A stretch of DNA of 64,000 nt from Rhexocercosporidium sp. MPI-PUGE-AT-0058 (lineage: Eukaryota; Ascomycota; Leotiomycetes; Helotiales). The position numbers and the translations under genes are program-made. A model generated the notes under the pieces. That model searched no databases. It saw only the letters and a list, made by a program, of their open reading frames with translations, and was not told the origin of the DNA. Shown here in pieces: positions 34,501-46,695 of the stretch. How positions within the stretch are numbered: position 1 is the first letter of the stretch; each line of letters starts with the position of its first letter. The stretch is taken from NCBI GenBank assembly GCA_020746875.1, contig JAGTJL010000003.1:3162001-3226000 (forward strand), given 5' to 3'.

Positions 34501-36634
34501 TACTGAGCTTTGGGCAAAACAGGGAACCAGCTCCATCCAAGTCTAGGCCATTTGGTTGTTTGCTATGACATGCATAGTGCTCGACTTGGGACGAAGACAA
34601 GCCACTACTTCCAGACCGACCAAGCACAGAAAACGAGGGGTAGGAGATGAGAAGGGCAACAAACATCTCGAATCAGAACTGGAGGATGTCTCCGGACGAA
34701 TTGCATGTGAACTATACAGGAAAGCGACATGGACTTCTTTCTCCTTGGACCGGCTTGAGATTCGAGGTGCCGCTAGCTCACTCCTGCCCACGTTGCTTCA
34801 GCGAGCAGCAGCCTTTTGTTTGCTTTTCGGCTGCAACCTAGGACGAGGCAGATGAATCCCGGATACGGCCCAAATATGGATATTTTCGGCGACCTGTCCC
34901 GTGCAGCTTGTTTGCTCTCTCTTGGAACCCGCTCCTCTTCGGCTTGGTGGAGTCTGATGTGGGCTGTCAGTAGTTCAGTAGTTAACAACTGCAGATCTTC
35001 TGAGTCGATTATGATTTTGTCTGCGCAAAATGGAATGACAGCAGGCCGAGCCAGCCCATATGTTGCAGCCGGGCGGAGGAACCAAAACAAATCCGCCTCA
35101 AGTCTGTTAATTCTACCGCACACCACATGTTCCCCATGAGACAGCAACGTGGAAAGTGCACATGGAAGTTTTCAACGTCTCTAAGCAGCCAAATTCGAAT
35201 TTGGTTGGTTCTGATAGCCATGTGCGTGCTGTCAAAAGAAAGGAAGTTCGGCGCAACTGCAGAGAGAGCCCTGGCCGCCTTGAGGATCGGCCTCCACCCC
35301 AGCTAACTAGATGGACACCGACCACCAGTGAGTAGATAACAGATAACCGAGGTTTTAGTGAGCTTTAGTGGACGATCTGGCCCATTAGTCTCAACTCTTT
35401 TTCAACAGCAGAGTATCCGAAATCCAAGAACGACTGACCAGAAGTATCGAATTGTTATCGTCACGACAGTCTCTTCGTATTTCTTTATGTAATTCTTTAC
35501 TTGAATGAATTGGTCAACACTCATTGCTGGCTGTACTTATCTTCGCTGACTAGACACAACACGACCACCCCAGGCCAATGCTGCAGTCCGTTAAAGCAAT
35601 CACCCTTCCAGATGAGAGCGATGTCCGATCCGACATCCCTTACATATGGCATATCTCGATTTGGATCCTTGCAGCTGTATTGTTCAAAAAATATGATCTT
35701 CGTGCCTGTAACTGGCTATAGGAAGCCCGCATAGCTTCCCGCTACCCCTCAATTGCAGGGTCTAGGTGGTTTCAACCCGGAATTTGGGAGCACATCCGCA
35801 TCGCACACCGGGCGCTATCACAGGGGCCAAGGGGACGATTGAAGATAAGCTCAGTCTGAGGTGTCTATAGATGGGACCAGGCTAGCTGGAGAGTTCCGGC
35901 GCAAGAGCTCTTTCAGAAACCGCCACTTTATTGTTTGCTGGTTCGCATTGGAGTTCTTTTTTTTTATAAAGCGGATACTTGTTAGATGATATGTGGGGGT
36001 TGGCCATTCTAGAATTTTCATGCCTTGGATACCCAGTGTTACACATATTTTGATTGCTCATCCAGCTGCCATACTGGTTTTGAGCCGTAGAAAGAGGTTA
36101 TGAACGGCGCTTCATTCGGAAGGGCCAATCTGCTGATACATGTTCTATACAAACGAAAGCGGGCACTGAATCCTCGTATTCATGCCTGAACATGAAAGCG
36201 AACTAATTTACCAGCCTCGGACCTTTTATTCAGCTTACTTCTGCGAATCGCAAGTTTCTAACCTCGACTTGCGATAATCGAAATCTATGATGCGGTGAGG
36301 TGCTTCAAGGACTGAACAGTGACTGGTTGCCACGATACACGAGGTCTTATGCCCTGCAGGGTTGTTTTCTCCACACATGGTCAACTTCTGGATCTATCAC
36401 CTCTCCCGTCTTCCCATGGGAGGTATGCAAAGCCTAGATCGACGGAAGTATCTTCGTATGCCTTGGCACGAGTACTCGAATTCACTCATAAGTAGGCACG
36501 TCCCGTGTTCCTCTTGGCCCACCCGGTATCTGAGGTACTCGTTCTCTCCTAACCGTCTGCCATCCATTGCATCTAATCTCCGTCTCACCAAATAGCCAGA
36601 AATACCAAGGATCAATCAACTGGGCGCAATTTTC
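31590..36634. other. Gene-poor region, right part
   Basis: Five kilobases hold only short open frames with no recognisable domains. I found no terminal repeats, reverse transcriptase, transposase or tRNA. The far right is presumably the promoter of the RRM gene. Confidence 0.5.
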
Positions 36635-38287
36635 ATGTCAAACATGCCTCTCATGCCACCTGGCTCACAAACCGGTGTCTACTACATACCCGTCGGGAAT
36701 CTTCCTTGGAACACCACCTGGAAGAAACTGAAAGACCATGCTAGAAATCGACAACCAGATGGCTCTGCGTTGGCGATACTTCATGCATACGTCTACCCAG
36801 GTCCAACATCAACAAGTGGGTGGGTGAGTGTTCAAGGACTTGCTGATTTCCGTGCAGCAATGGGTACGTGTATTAAGCTTCCATCGAAAGAATATCCAAT
36901 CCTGATCAAGAGTCAGATCATATGAATCGTGTGGCAATGGAGGATCCCCCTCGAGCTTCGCGTACTTTGCAAGCAGATAGCCGCAACGAGACATTTCCCG
37001 TGATGCTTGGCGAGGGCTCTTTACAAACCTCGTCCTCAACACATCCACAAACTCAGCATTCTCAGCAACAGAGTGTGTGGCAATCACTACCTCAGTGGAA
37101 CAACTCATCGAATTTACAAGATACCCATAGCGATGTAAGTTCGCAACGCAGAGTCTTCCTTGTAACATCGGTTCATTGACATAACGTAGTGGCCATATCA
37201 ACCTGCACAGATTCCCATTTCTACACCCATATCATCATCATTCTCCGAGATTCCATACTACCAGCCACCATCTCCCCTCTACAGCCACACTCAAACTTTC
37301 AATAGCTTCGACCCTCAGTGTGAGTATATCTCATGTGCCCAGCCACGTGTGATTCTCTCACCGATGCAGCCGATGTCGCCAACACCTCTACCAATTCCAC
37401 AGCAAGTCTTCGCCTTTCCAGCTGGACAACGATCTCAACCCATACTACAGTTGTTCAAACCTCACTCTCCCCAGATGACCAACGTTCCTCAAGAGCAACA
37501 AATGCTACCTCCCCCGGCCCCAGTGCCCCAATCACATCCATCTCCAAAAGTCATCAACACTGAAGCTCGAAAAGTAATCATCACTGGGCTCCCCCGCACG
37601 GCCACTTCGAAGGATGTGCAAGAACTCATCCAATCCGTGTCATCAACAGCGAGTCCTAGTAATAATCTAAGTCATTGCAATTCTCCCGATGGTACCAGGT
37701 ACTACCTGCAGCACTTGGAGCTAGCAAGGCAGTCTAACGGTACTCCGAAAGGCCATGCATTCGCCGTACTCGAGTCCCATTCCACTGCGAAACGTACCAT
37801 CGATGCTTTGAATGGGCATAGCTGGCGAGGCAGAAAACTTCATGCTAGGTTCGCCAAAGAGGGCGTGGAATCTAGCAACCGCAGCGTCAGGCATGGGAAG
37901 CCCTCTGAGACAAATTCCAGCCGTCCCCGTTTCGTCTACGACTCTGCGATTCCCAGCAATGTAAAGAGCAAGGGTGGAGAACCTCAAGTCCCGAGAACCA
38001 TGATGGAAGAGCCACAGCGCCAGTACACGGAAATTGGTACGAACATGGAGGTGGATGATCATCTATGTGCTCAATACGCAAACATCCAGATTGACTACCG
38101 CAGCAAAAATTCATCGCCCTCCTCATCTTTAGCGTCGCTATTCAAGAAAGAAGAAAGTGTGTCGATTGTCAGGAGTCTGAGTAGCGAGGGCGAGAAAGAG
38201 AGAGACCGGAAAATGTCATCTGAAAATGCGGGAAGGCATACTCCTATGGTTGTGGATGGTAGTTCGTGTGGGAAGAAGCGCAGCTAG
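36635..38287 (+). CDS. RNA-binding protein with RRM domain
   Basis: The exons are 36635..36863, 36917..37134 and 37190..38287 (about 514 aa). The N-terminus (GVYYIPVGNLPWNTTWKKLK .. SGWVSVQGLADFRAAMDHMN) looks like a divergent first RRM with the NLPW motif. A Gln/Pro-rich middle follows. A clearer RRM lies at about residues 215-320: KVIITGLPRTATSKDVQELI as RNP2 strand and helix, GHAFAVLESHSTAKRTIDAL around RNP1, and WRGRKLHARFAKEG as the last strand. The tail is Ser- and Lys-rich. The acceptor GAGTCAG|AT gives the smooth junction AAMDHMNRVAMED. It likely binds mRNA in cytoplasm or nucleus; the precise family is not identified. Confidence 0.8.
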
Positions 38288-39267
38288 ACTTTCTTTGCTG
38301 TGTTGGGTGTTGCGTTAAGTAGTTGATGTCCTCACTGCTTTTTCATAGCGTTTTAGCCGAGGTTAAAAAAGCGAGTAGTCCTTGTTTTTGTCGGGCTCAT
38401 TGAATGGCGTTTGATCTATGATACCTATTTGTGATTTGAATGCATTACATCTACGTCTTCTTAACCTCTTTCTGTCTCTATCGCAGGGATCTTCCTCTAT
38501 TCGTTGGAATGGAGAAGGATGAAGTGATTTGCCTTCAACCTATAAAATTTCTGCAGAAGATGGGGTGGTACCAAAAGTTAGAGTAGGATCAATGAAAGTT
38601 TGCAGGATACAAATCAAACGTCCAAACCACAATCGTATGCTTTGCTGTTCAAGGATCCGTGTCACCAAGCCGGACCGAGCCGGCTGAATCCATACTGATC
38701 ACCACACCACCAATGCGGCTGTAGTACCCCGCAATTTCAAACCCCATTTCCATCGTCATACAACATCAACGCGAAACATCCTCGAGCTCCAAGCTACAGT
38801 CGCCAAAACCCAAAAGACGGGCTAGAAGTATGCGCAGAGATCCACTTCGAAGTAAGTTCCAAGTCCTGGGCATGCTGGGCTCTCGTCTACAATGGACACG
38901 CGACTATCTTGAAACAGATTCAGGCTGATGGAGCACGAGCTACTATGGACGTGCCGTGTCATTGAATTCCTGTATTTACAGACGTGATTTTCTTCACTGC
39001 AATTGAAAGTGCCAGAGATGAGGATGTACAAAGAAAAAGAAGGCTGTGTTCGCTTCCAATCGAGAATGGCTGCACCAACAGAAGCGAATCCGCCCTTTCC
39101 TTTTTCGTCGTAACAACACCACGCGTGTCACTTCAACCATGCATCTACCCGTCCAAGGTACCCCTAAGAGTAGCAAACGCACACCTCAAGCTTCGGGAAT
39201 TTCCAATCCATCTCTCATTTCCGTTTACAATATCAAACCCATCGAGTTTCCTCGACATCCACTCGTT
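38288..39267. other. Spacer and leader between RRM and GT31 genes
   Basis: Contains the RRM gene 3' flank and the 5' region of the glycosyltransferase. An open frame runs upstream of 39268 from 39046 in the same phase, but I read it as leader. Confidence 0.45.
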
Positions 39268-40758
39268 ATGATCTCCTCTCGTCTCAACATTAGTCGTCAA
39301 CGACAAAGATGTCTCTTGATATCTCTCAGTCTCACCCTCCTTATCATAAGCTGGAGTACAGTCATCTTCCCAGCTCAAACTACAAAGCCAATCAAGCAAA
39401 TCATCCGCCCATACGCAAAATCACTTCTTAACACCGCCACAATCCAAGATGATCTGTCAACCCAAGATCTATCCTACATAGCCCGTCATGTCGGCACACA
39501 AACCTTCGAGTACGCTTGCCGAATAATCAAAACGCATCACGTGTCAGCAGGAGAAGAACGGCCATCTCTGACTTCCATTCACCAGCCTCTCCTGCCCGGA
39601 TTCCAGCTCCTCACCAGAGACAATCTGACACATATTTCCCTCCCCAGTCTCCCAGTCTTGACACTCAAAGTACCACTTTCCCCTCCAATTGATACCTCAA
39701 TCCTCTCCTTCGGCATCTCCACCAAACTCATCCGTCTCAAATACGCGCTTCCCCAACTACAACACTGGCTCTTCAGTTCTAGTGCCCAGCTCCACGTCTC
39801 CCTCCCACCCGACACATCACCCTCTTCCTCGACCACCTTCCAAGAAACAGAGCTTGCCTTTAAGAACGCAGCAATCAATCTCACCCTCCACGTCTCTGAC
39901 CTCTCCTTTGCAAAAAGCTATTTCAATCTCATCAAAACCCTCTACGAAGCACGCACTCCCAAAACGAAGTGGCTCGTCCTAGTCGACGACGACACATTCA
40001 TCCCCTCCCTCCCGCACCTCACGCACCACCTCTTAACAACCTACGATGCAGAGAAAGAAGTCATGGTGGCAGCCCTATCGGACAGCCTCGCGCAGATTGC
40101 ACAGCTAGGCATGCTCCCCTTCGGCGGTGGCGGGATCTTCCTCTCCGTTCCCCTCGCAGCCTCACTCATCCAGCCCGAGGTCTGGGAAGCTTGTCTAGCC
40201 CTACCAAATGATCAGGGCGATCAAATCGTCAACGAGTGCTTGAATGTCCATTCGAACATCCGTCCTACCTTCGATAGTGGACTCCAGCAGATGGATATTA
40301 AGGGTGATGCGTCAGGGTATTTCGAGAGCGGGAGGAGGATGCTGACTGTTCATCATTGGAGGACGTGGTATGATGTCGATGTACCTCTCGCTAGCAACGT
40401 CTCCAAAGCATGTGGTTTCGAATGCGTGTTTCAGCGATGGGTGTTCGATGATGATTTCGTGCTCAGTAATGGCTTCTCTGTCGTAGAGTATGCGAGCGGG
40501 ATTGAAGAGGGTAAAGTCGAGTTGGAGAAGGTTGAGAAGACCTGGGAGGGAGAGATGCGGAATTTTGCGCATCACATTGGCCCATTGAGGGAACCACTTG
40601 CGAAAGAGGAGAAGAGAACGGCGAGGTTGGTGGAGGCTGGTGTTTTAGAGGGGCTGGGTGTTAGGCAGGTTTATATTGAGAGGATGAAGAGTGGAGAGAA
40701 CGGTGAGAGGGTAGATGGTGATGTTGATCGGGTTGTGGAGTTGCTTTGGCTGTTTTGA
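39268..40758 (+). CDS. Fringe-like glycosyltransferase (GT31/DUF604 type)
   Basis: A single exon of 496 aa, starting at MISSRLNISRQRQR, encodes a type II Golgi protein. A basic N-terminus precedes one transmembrane anchor (CLLISLSLTLLIISWSTVIF). The luminal domain carries KTKWLVLVDDDTFIP, where DDD is the metal- and nucleotide-sugar-binding DxD motif. It continues with the Fringe-like FGGGGIFLSVPLAASL, then DQGDQIVNECL, GLQQMDIKGDASGYFES and LTVHHW, the usual order in this family. Several NxS/T sequons are present (NLT, NVS). An in-frame ATG 74 codons upstream (39046) exists, but its extension lacks features. It faces the TAP-like hydrolase gene tail to tail. Confidence 0.85.
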   Translation: MISSRLNISRQRQRCLLISLSLTLLIISWSTVIFPAQTTKPIKQIIRPYAKSLLNTATIQDDLSTQDLSYIARHVGTQTFEYACRIIKTHHVSAGEERPSLTSIHQPLLPGFQLLTRDNLTHISLPSLPVLTLKVPLSPPIDTSILSFGISTKLIRLKYALPQLQHWLFSSSAQLHVSLPPDTSPSSSTTFQETELAFKNAAINLTLHVSDLSFAKSYFNLIKTLYEARTPKTKWLVLVDDDTFIPSLPHLTHHLLTTYDAEKEVMVAALSDSLAQIAQLGMLPFGGGGIFLSVPLAASLIQPEVWEACLALPNDQGDQIVNECLNVHSNIRPTFDSGLQQMDIKGDASGYFESGRRMLTVHHWRTWYDVDVPLASNVSKACGFECVFQRWVFDDDFVLSNGFSVVEYASGIEEGKVELEKVEKTWEGEMRNFAHHIGPLREPLAKEEKRTARLVEAGVLEGLGVRQVYIERMKSGENGERVDGDVDRVVELLWLF

Positions 40759-41120
40759 AGAATTTCGTTGCATGGGATAGGGTAAAAGTTGACGTTTCTG
40801 CATACCTTGCATGTAAAGCTGAAGAAAAGGCATCAGCATCAGCACGCAATCTTATAAGTTTGCTTAGAAGAGCAGAGTCCCGGGAATCATATGGTATCAT
40901 TGCAAGCTATGTCTGAAGTGGCACTAGAAACTTTAAGAATTGAGAAATAAATGAAAAAGGAAAGAAAATTTTCCTCCGTCGTCCACTCAAAATCTTGATC
41001 CTGCTCCTTTAGGACCTGACGACCTGACGACCTAACCAAAAAATACATTCCTCCGACATGTCCTTTCATCAGACCTTGGCAGCTTCAGCCCATTTTCACC
41101 CACTTTGATCTCGTGATAAG
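40759..41120. other. Convergent 3' region
   Basis: This 362 bp stretch lies between two converging stop codons. It contains a short tandem GACCTGAC repeat near 41013-41035 (three units, the last degenerate). Confidence 0.5.
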
Positions 41121-43325
41121 TCAAAGCCTGACAATTGGTGCATTCATCAACTCCCTTAGCGCGAAATCCAACTTCTCATCATCATCTCCAGAGGTCAGGG
41201 ATTTTGAGCCTGGATTTAACTCCCATGGCTCGAAAGGAACCACGTCAGCGGGACATACAGTGCCATTGGAAGGGAGACTGCCGTCCTGAAAGTATGAACG
41301 AATTGTGCGTGCTGTGCAGCGGGATGGGCAGGAGAGGGAGGTATGCTTCATTTCATTAGCTACTGCCGAGCGATGGTAGGATTTAAGGCAAAAAAGGAAT
41401 CAAGGCTTTTGGTGAGAACATGTGGAGTGCTTACGCCATAGGAATCCTGGATCATGACTACAGATCCAGGGAAGCCTCCAGAATTTGCGAGGGTGCTGCG
41501 GAGAGGCGTAACGTTGTCGGCTGTGTTAGCTATGAAGAGAATCGGGTGAGAAGTGTTGCCTTCAAATGGACCTGAAGTTGAGTCAGAACGAACAAGTACT
41601 TTGCAGGAAATAACTGAGTCTTCACCTACCAGTATACTGCCAATTCGCCCTGACTTTCCACCCTACACAACCCATCACCATACTTGCCATCGAAGCACCA
41701 GCACTCTTACTCAGCTCCATCAACTTCCCTACATACGTCTCAAATTCTTCAACACCGCCGGGTATTAGCGCACCATCCGAGCACATGATCGCCTTGCTAG
41801 CATCTGCCGAGGCCTCTGCTTCTGGAACTGGATTTCCTGGGTGGCTGGGATCATCTAAATGCTTCTGACACAAGGGCAATTCTTCCCCACCCTGGGACGT
41901 AAGATCTAAAAATGGTCGACCGTTGCCTGCCTCGAGAGCTGCGAATGCTTGTGCTAGAGATGGAAACATGACAAGAGGTCTGTACAGAGCGGACGTAATC
42001 AATCGTTGGACCTTTGAGTAGGACACAACTTCGGGGCGAGAATTCAACGAAGGCGACGCTGGAACGATAATAGGATGTTTCCTGATGTCCGCAAGAAGTG
42101 ACGATAGACGTATCTCAATATCTTCTGGAGTCGAATCATAAAAAGCGCATGCTGTCGGTCCAGCCAGATGGCAGAAAGTATAGAAAGAGTTCATGACTGT
42201 ATCCGTATCTTGCAGGAAATGCGTTCCAGCTCCCGAAACATAGTCTCTTGCATCAACATTACCATCATTTACCATCCGACCGACCTTATCAGGGAAGAGA
42301 CTTGCAAATGTCGTTCCGAGGAATGTCCCATAGCTGAAACCCCAGTACTTGAGTTTTGACTCTCCGAGCTTCTCCATAATCTGCAGCATGTCTCTTGCTA
42401 CAGATGGTGTGCTCACAAAACGAGCGGTGGCTCCGAGCTGGGTTGCACATTGTTGAGAAAATGCTGCTGCGTGGGCATAGCTGTCATAGATTGTACCTGG
42501 GTGTGCATCAAGGACAGGCGGTTCTTGAAGGTCCCAGAGCAGCGATGAAGTGCTCGCTGACGAGGCATTCCAGCAGCTGATTTGGGGACTGGTAGCCCCG
42601 ACCCCGCGGGGATCAAAGCTGATAATGTCCTTAGAAGATCAGAAGATTCTTTTGGAATAGAATGGGAGAAAGGTGGCTCACATGATTTTTTCCTACCACG
42701 AGTTGGTAGTACGGCGCGAGTCGCTTGACAAACCAAACTCCGCTTCCACCAGGTCCTCCAGGATTGATGAATACTGGGCCATTGTAGTTAGTTTGGTCAG
42801 TTGCATTGTATCTGATGATGGCAATGGTGGCTCTTCTGAGATCGGTCGGATCCTGCCAATCGAGGGGAACCTGAAAGTCAATAATTAGGAAAGGCCAGAT
42901 CACTTCTCAACCTTCGATGACTTACCTCCAACCTAGCACAATCGTACTGCCCATAACATTGATACCAAACCAGGTCTTTCGATGGTTGAATCTGGTAGAA
43001 ATCAGGCAAAATTCTCACCTTCGGAAGTAGACGCTTGCGATCTCACCTCACCCCATTTCCACCCTGCTACCCCAGCTTTCACTCCACTAACCCCTGTATC
43101 CAGTCTCGACCCTAGCAGCAAATCAAAGAACTTCATAAGCTGCCATCCAAGTACAAGTCCGAGGCCGGCAGATACGAGGAATTTCAAGAAAACCCCCACC
43201 CAGAACTGCCATCGCTGCGCTGCTAGCAACTCTCTCACCGTCTGTCGCTTGCATTGGTCACATGGATAGTCTTGTCGTCGCTCCTCCTGATAGAGAAGGC
43301 TGACCTTGGAATCCATCATTGCCAA
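41121..43325 (-). CDS. Membrane-anchored alpha/beta hydrolase, TAP-like peptidase
   Basis: The exons are 43325..43047, 42991..42926, 42870..42682, 42629..41630, 41571..41435 and 41345..41121 (631 aa). The N-terminal exon encodes a CxxC-containing cytosolic tail (YPCDQCKRQ) and one membrane anchor (FWVGVFLKFLVSAGLGLVLG). The outer domain begins IQPSKDLVWYQCYG..CARLEVPLDW. The oxyanion segment NPGGPGGSG, the nucleophile elbow GFSYG, the Asp region IANTADNVTPL and the His in DSYGHTSL match the tripeptidyl aminopeptidase-like serine hydrolase family with its C-terminal TAP domain. Intron 1 (43046..42992, 55 nt) explains an apparent frameshift near 43010. Introns 3 and 5 use AAG acceptors. Substrate unknown, probably short peptides or esters. 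Confidence 0.88.
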
Positions 43326-44427
43326 TGCGTGTTACCGTATCATCTGGTTTTTGACTGGAATGGAAGGACACCGGTAAATGAAAGATGAAAAATGGGTGCC
43401 TCAGAGAAGCTTAATGTGAAGTTTTCGGGTTGGGAGGAAAGTGCTGCCAAGGTCGGCGTTATCTTATCTGATATCTGCAAGTCGTGGTGGTTGGCGAATT
43501 AGGCGAAGCAGGGTTTCCTGTGTTTTGTTTGTCTACGTAGGAAGAAGGGATGTGTGGAGAGGTGGCTTGGATGCATTTGAGCGTTCCGTATGGAATTTCA
43601 AAAACAACGAGCATGAATTTGCATCGAAATAAAACAGCAACGGATCATAATGACAGCTGGCCAGTACATACTTTCACGTTTCCCAGGCATATTACAACCG
43701 TGCCCCCTGTAAGACCTTGCGCCAGAAACATAAAGTTTCGTTGGCTTGGTACAGGTGGTTGGGTTTCACGGCATCGCGAACTCAAAGATTAGATCTGCAC
43801 TGATCTTCCCGAGAGCAGTCTCACACAAGATTTCGTCTAAATCAGGGGGCCAGTGAAAAGAGCGTAATCTGTCAGCTTCCTTTTTTTTTCTTCAGGGGTG
43901 GGGGTTACACGAGAAGTCAGCGATGCCGCCCCGCACGATTCCGAAGAAAGATGGTTGAAATGTAAGATACCAGTGACAACAAGTTCGTCACTCAGATTCT
44001 AAGTAGGTTTGAGGGAGTGATATAGTACATATATGTACAGTACAAGTTTCTTGTAAACCGGTGTATCATTTTGAAACCAACGCAAACGATAATTAGCAAC
44101 ACAAATCAAGATAGCCCAGCGCTATAATCAGAATAGAACTATTAATGTGAGGTTAAGCCCCCGCCTCTCCTAAACTCGCATACTATCGCAATATCAAGTG
44201 CCACCGCTTCGGAAAACACCTGATTATCCATTTGCACACCCGCTCCTCTATCCAATACGCTTTGCCCTCATCATCCACGATTCTAGCCATCAGGAGGTGT
44301 ATGTCGGGGTCACACAGCCCCACTAGACCGCCACAGTTTCCGCTCATAGATTCTGCGACATCTTCGTAGTGCGGACATAGTGAAGGCTTGATAACAGTTC
44401 GAAACCTCTGGAACCCTCCGCGTCGCT
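43326..44427. other. Intergenic region, no gene supported
   Basis: The left end contains the promoter of the hydrolase gene. The rest shows nothing recognisable. Confidence 0.45.
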
Positions 44428-44601
44428 TCACGCCGTCCATCCGAGCCAGTTGCATGCCTTGGGAGCGTATGCTCCCTTTTCGGTATCGGTGTATCGGACT
44501 GTTGAGATATTCGAGGGTTTCCCAGGGTGTTTGAGGCAGTAGTTAACTTGGATGATCTTATGGGCGCAGTTGGCAAAAGTGTAGTAGGTCTTTGTGCACA
44601 T
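44428..44601 (-). CDS. Short Cys/His-containing ORF (57 aa)
   Basis: An ATG at 44601 opens MCTKTYYTFANCAHKIIQVN and ends 57 codons later. Four cysteines and one Cys-x-His pair (NCAHK) resemble the start of small fungal Cys-rich proteins that begin with Met-Cys. A partly overlapping open frame just downstream (44455..44183) has further Cys (SLCPHYED, GNCGGLVGLCD). The full gene may therefore be longer, with a frameshift or an intron between the two. No signal peptide is visible. Coding status is uncertain. Confidence 0.3.
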   Translation of the reverse strand: MCTKTYYTFANCAHKIIQVNYCLKHPGKPSNISTVRYTDTEKGAYAPKACNWLGWTA

Positions 44602-45071
44602 GGCCCTCGATCCGGAAGCGACAGGCAGTTTCAGTGGAACTTATTCTGCGATGGCCTTGTTATTCGTCGTGGTCGGAAGTGAGAGTTTCTTCAGTTTATA
44701 TGCATTGAACTTTTATCGGTTTGAGAGTCGAAGAGATTGAAAACTTTTATAGCCGATGAAAAAGAATGTAGGGGGAGGTGGAAGTGAGGTAATTCACGGG
44801 ACCTCAAGCGGTTCTGTGATTAGAGTGGCGAAAGGGGTACGAATACTTCATGCTTCCGAAAATCTCAAAACTCCTCTCTAGACATTCTTGTTTTACGCCC
44901 CGAGTCCCGAACTCTCCAAGCTGTTCTTCAGATCTCCAAAGCCCACCCTTTCAAATCCTTGACTTGTATGCATTCACTTAACGTATCTCTCGGTCATAAT
45001 CACTTGGGTGAAGATACCTTCTGATGTAGGCCGCAGATCTTGTGCATTCGAGTAGTGGTGATGAAGTTCTT
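44602..45071. other. Spacer upstream of small ORF and 3' of caspase-like C
   Basis: No feature recognised. Confidence 0.4.
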
Positions 45072-46008
45072 CTACCAAGAGCCAGAGTTAACAATATGGC
45101 TGCATATACTGCTGGACAGCTTCCAGAGCTTATCCTTGACGTTCCTCTTGATTTTCTGCTGCGTTCGTCTTATTCGGTTAGGTGATGGCGTTAAAATGAT
45201 TGTTCCCTTCTCCAAGTGTAGTTTGAAATAATCCGACACGGGGAATGTTAGCGTGCCCGTATCCTCTCCAATTATCCGTTCCCAACCACTGTTCTGGCTC
45301 TCCTTTCTCTCTTGTTCGATATGTTTGGGAAGATGATGACCGAACGTCACCATTCCTTTCTTGTAGCGGGATTTTAGAGTCGTGTTAAGATGAACACGGA
45401 ATTGACTGAGGGTGACCTGGTCGGGATAGCAGGCACCAATCATCTCGGTTTTTCCTCCCTGTGGTGGGAGGGGGGTTGATAGACATATCCCCTTGCTTCG
45501 TGGCACCGAATGACAGCAGTCGAGGATAATTAGTACATCGGATGATGCAGAAACCAGCTGGCGTATGACCTGACGACAATAAAGGAATTGATTGCACGAC
45601 TCGATATCTGAGCTTTCTGAGCTATTGCCACATTAGTCAAAGATTTCAAGGCAACAGGTGTTGTGTTTCTTACTTGCCTAGTCCACATCTTAAGCCACGT
45701 TGCTCGTGAAACCCCCCATGACCTGCATAATACAGAAGAAGTAAGGTATCCGGATTCGAATAAATTTTGATGAAGTCTTCCATGTATTTGTCCATGGCCA
45801 GGTGGGCCGCTGATGTTGGAATTCGATATATTATCATTTCGAAACCGTATCCTTTGCTTAACGTTCTGGTAAATCGTGCAACGTCGCAAGTTTCTTTACA
45901 AGGGGCACTTGTATTTTCACCACAGTTTATGCATTTACCACTTTCCCAAAGGATGAACAGGCAGACCTTTCGGTTGTAACGTTTTGCCTCCATCTGGTGA
46001 GCGGCCAT
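45072..46008 (-). CDS. Caspase-like protein (peptidase C14 fold), copy C
   Basis: The exons are 46008..45674 and 45621..45072 (294 aa), joined by a 52 nt intron with donor GTAAGA. The caspase-fold core is intact: DTLLLLYYAGHGGFH carries the catalytic His and ASSDVLIILDCCHSVP the catalytic Cys on its beta strand. Upstream KRYNRKVCLFILWES and SKGYGFEMIIYRIP fit the first strands of the p20-like unit. There is no N-terminal proline-rich metacaspase prodomain, WD40 or NACHT region, so it is a free-standing caspase domain with a roughly 150-residue tail (through YFKLHLEKGTIILTPSP). Copy D, in the same orientation about 0.7 kb upstream of its start, is a clear paralog. Role unknown; the fold is known in programmed cell death and peptide cleavage. 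Confidence 0.8.
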
Positions 46009-46695
46009 TTCTGCTCGATAAACAAATTGAAGAATATTGGCAAAGAACTCTGGGAATGCGTTTACAATTTGCCCGATATTTTATAATGAGAAAAGAAGTA
46101 TTAGCTGTGCGTCTCGCAGATTATTATTGCAGAAATGGGGAGATTGTGGAATCTGGACCAGATACCGTTACTGAGACGGTGGCTCGCTAAGAGCTGACTA
46201 GGGCAAAGATCTAGCTAGTCATCGGAAATAGCATACACAGTGCAGCCCTTCCAAAACATTTAGACAAGTAACTAGATCCGCAAAATTTGGAACTAAAAGA
46301 CTACTTGAAAAATGAGGTCGCTGCTGGCTCTCCCTTAATATCTTTTATAACATGTGTGTTATTTGACGACAACGCCTGTGTTGAGGATGACGCCAAACTG
46401 GTCCCTCGATCGTGGAATCGCTAGGCTTGGCTTATTCTTCGGCCATACGGTACAAGTGAGAAGACAACAATGAGTCTTTGTAGTTTTCCCCAACCTTCCA
46501 TCATCCACCAAACATCCTTTGCCAAAGTAGGCTCAGTATTCCATTCCCTCTCTACCATGGTGACGGAGACTAACCTCTAGTTTACCATAGACATGTCTTG
46601 GAATTGCCACCATCAAAGAAAAATTGGCACACAAACAGAAAAATCTAAGTCCAAGGTGTGAACCTCTCGTCGTCCTTTCCCAATCTCACTCAGTA
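46009..46695. other. Spacer between tandem caspase-like genes
   Basis: This stretch contains the promoter of copy C and the 3' flank of copy D. Small plus-strand frames here overlap the genes antisense and have no features. Confidence 0.5.

Noticed and set aside
37322..37351. Possible intron (GTGAGT..CCCAG) in the RRM gene
   Set aside because: The sequence is open in frame without splicing (DPQCEYISCAQPRVILSP), while splicing at this pair would shift the frame.
42992..43046. Apparent frameshift between the membrane anchor and hydrolase domain
   Set aside because: A 55 nt intron with donor GTGAGA, a CTGAT branch and acceptor ACCAG restores WKWGE-IQPSKDLVW in phase.
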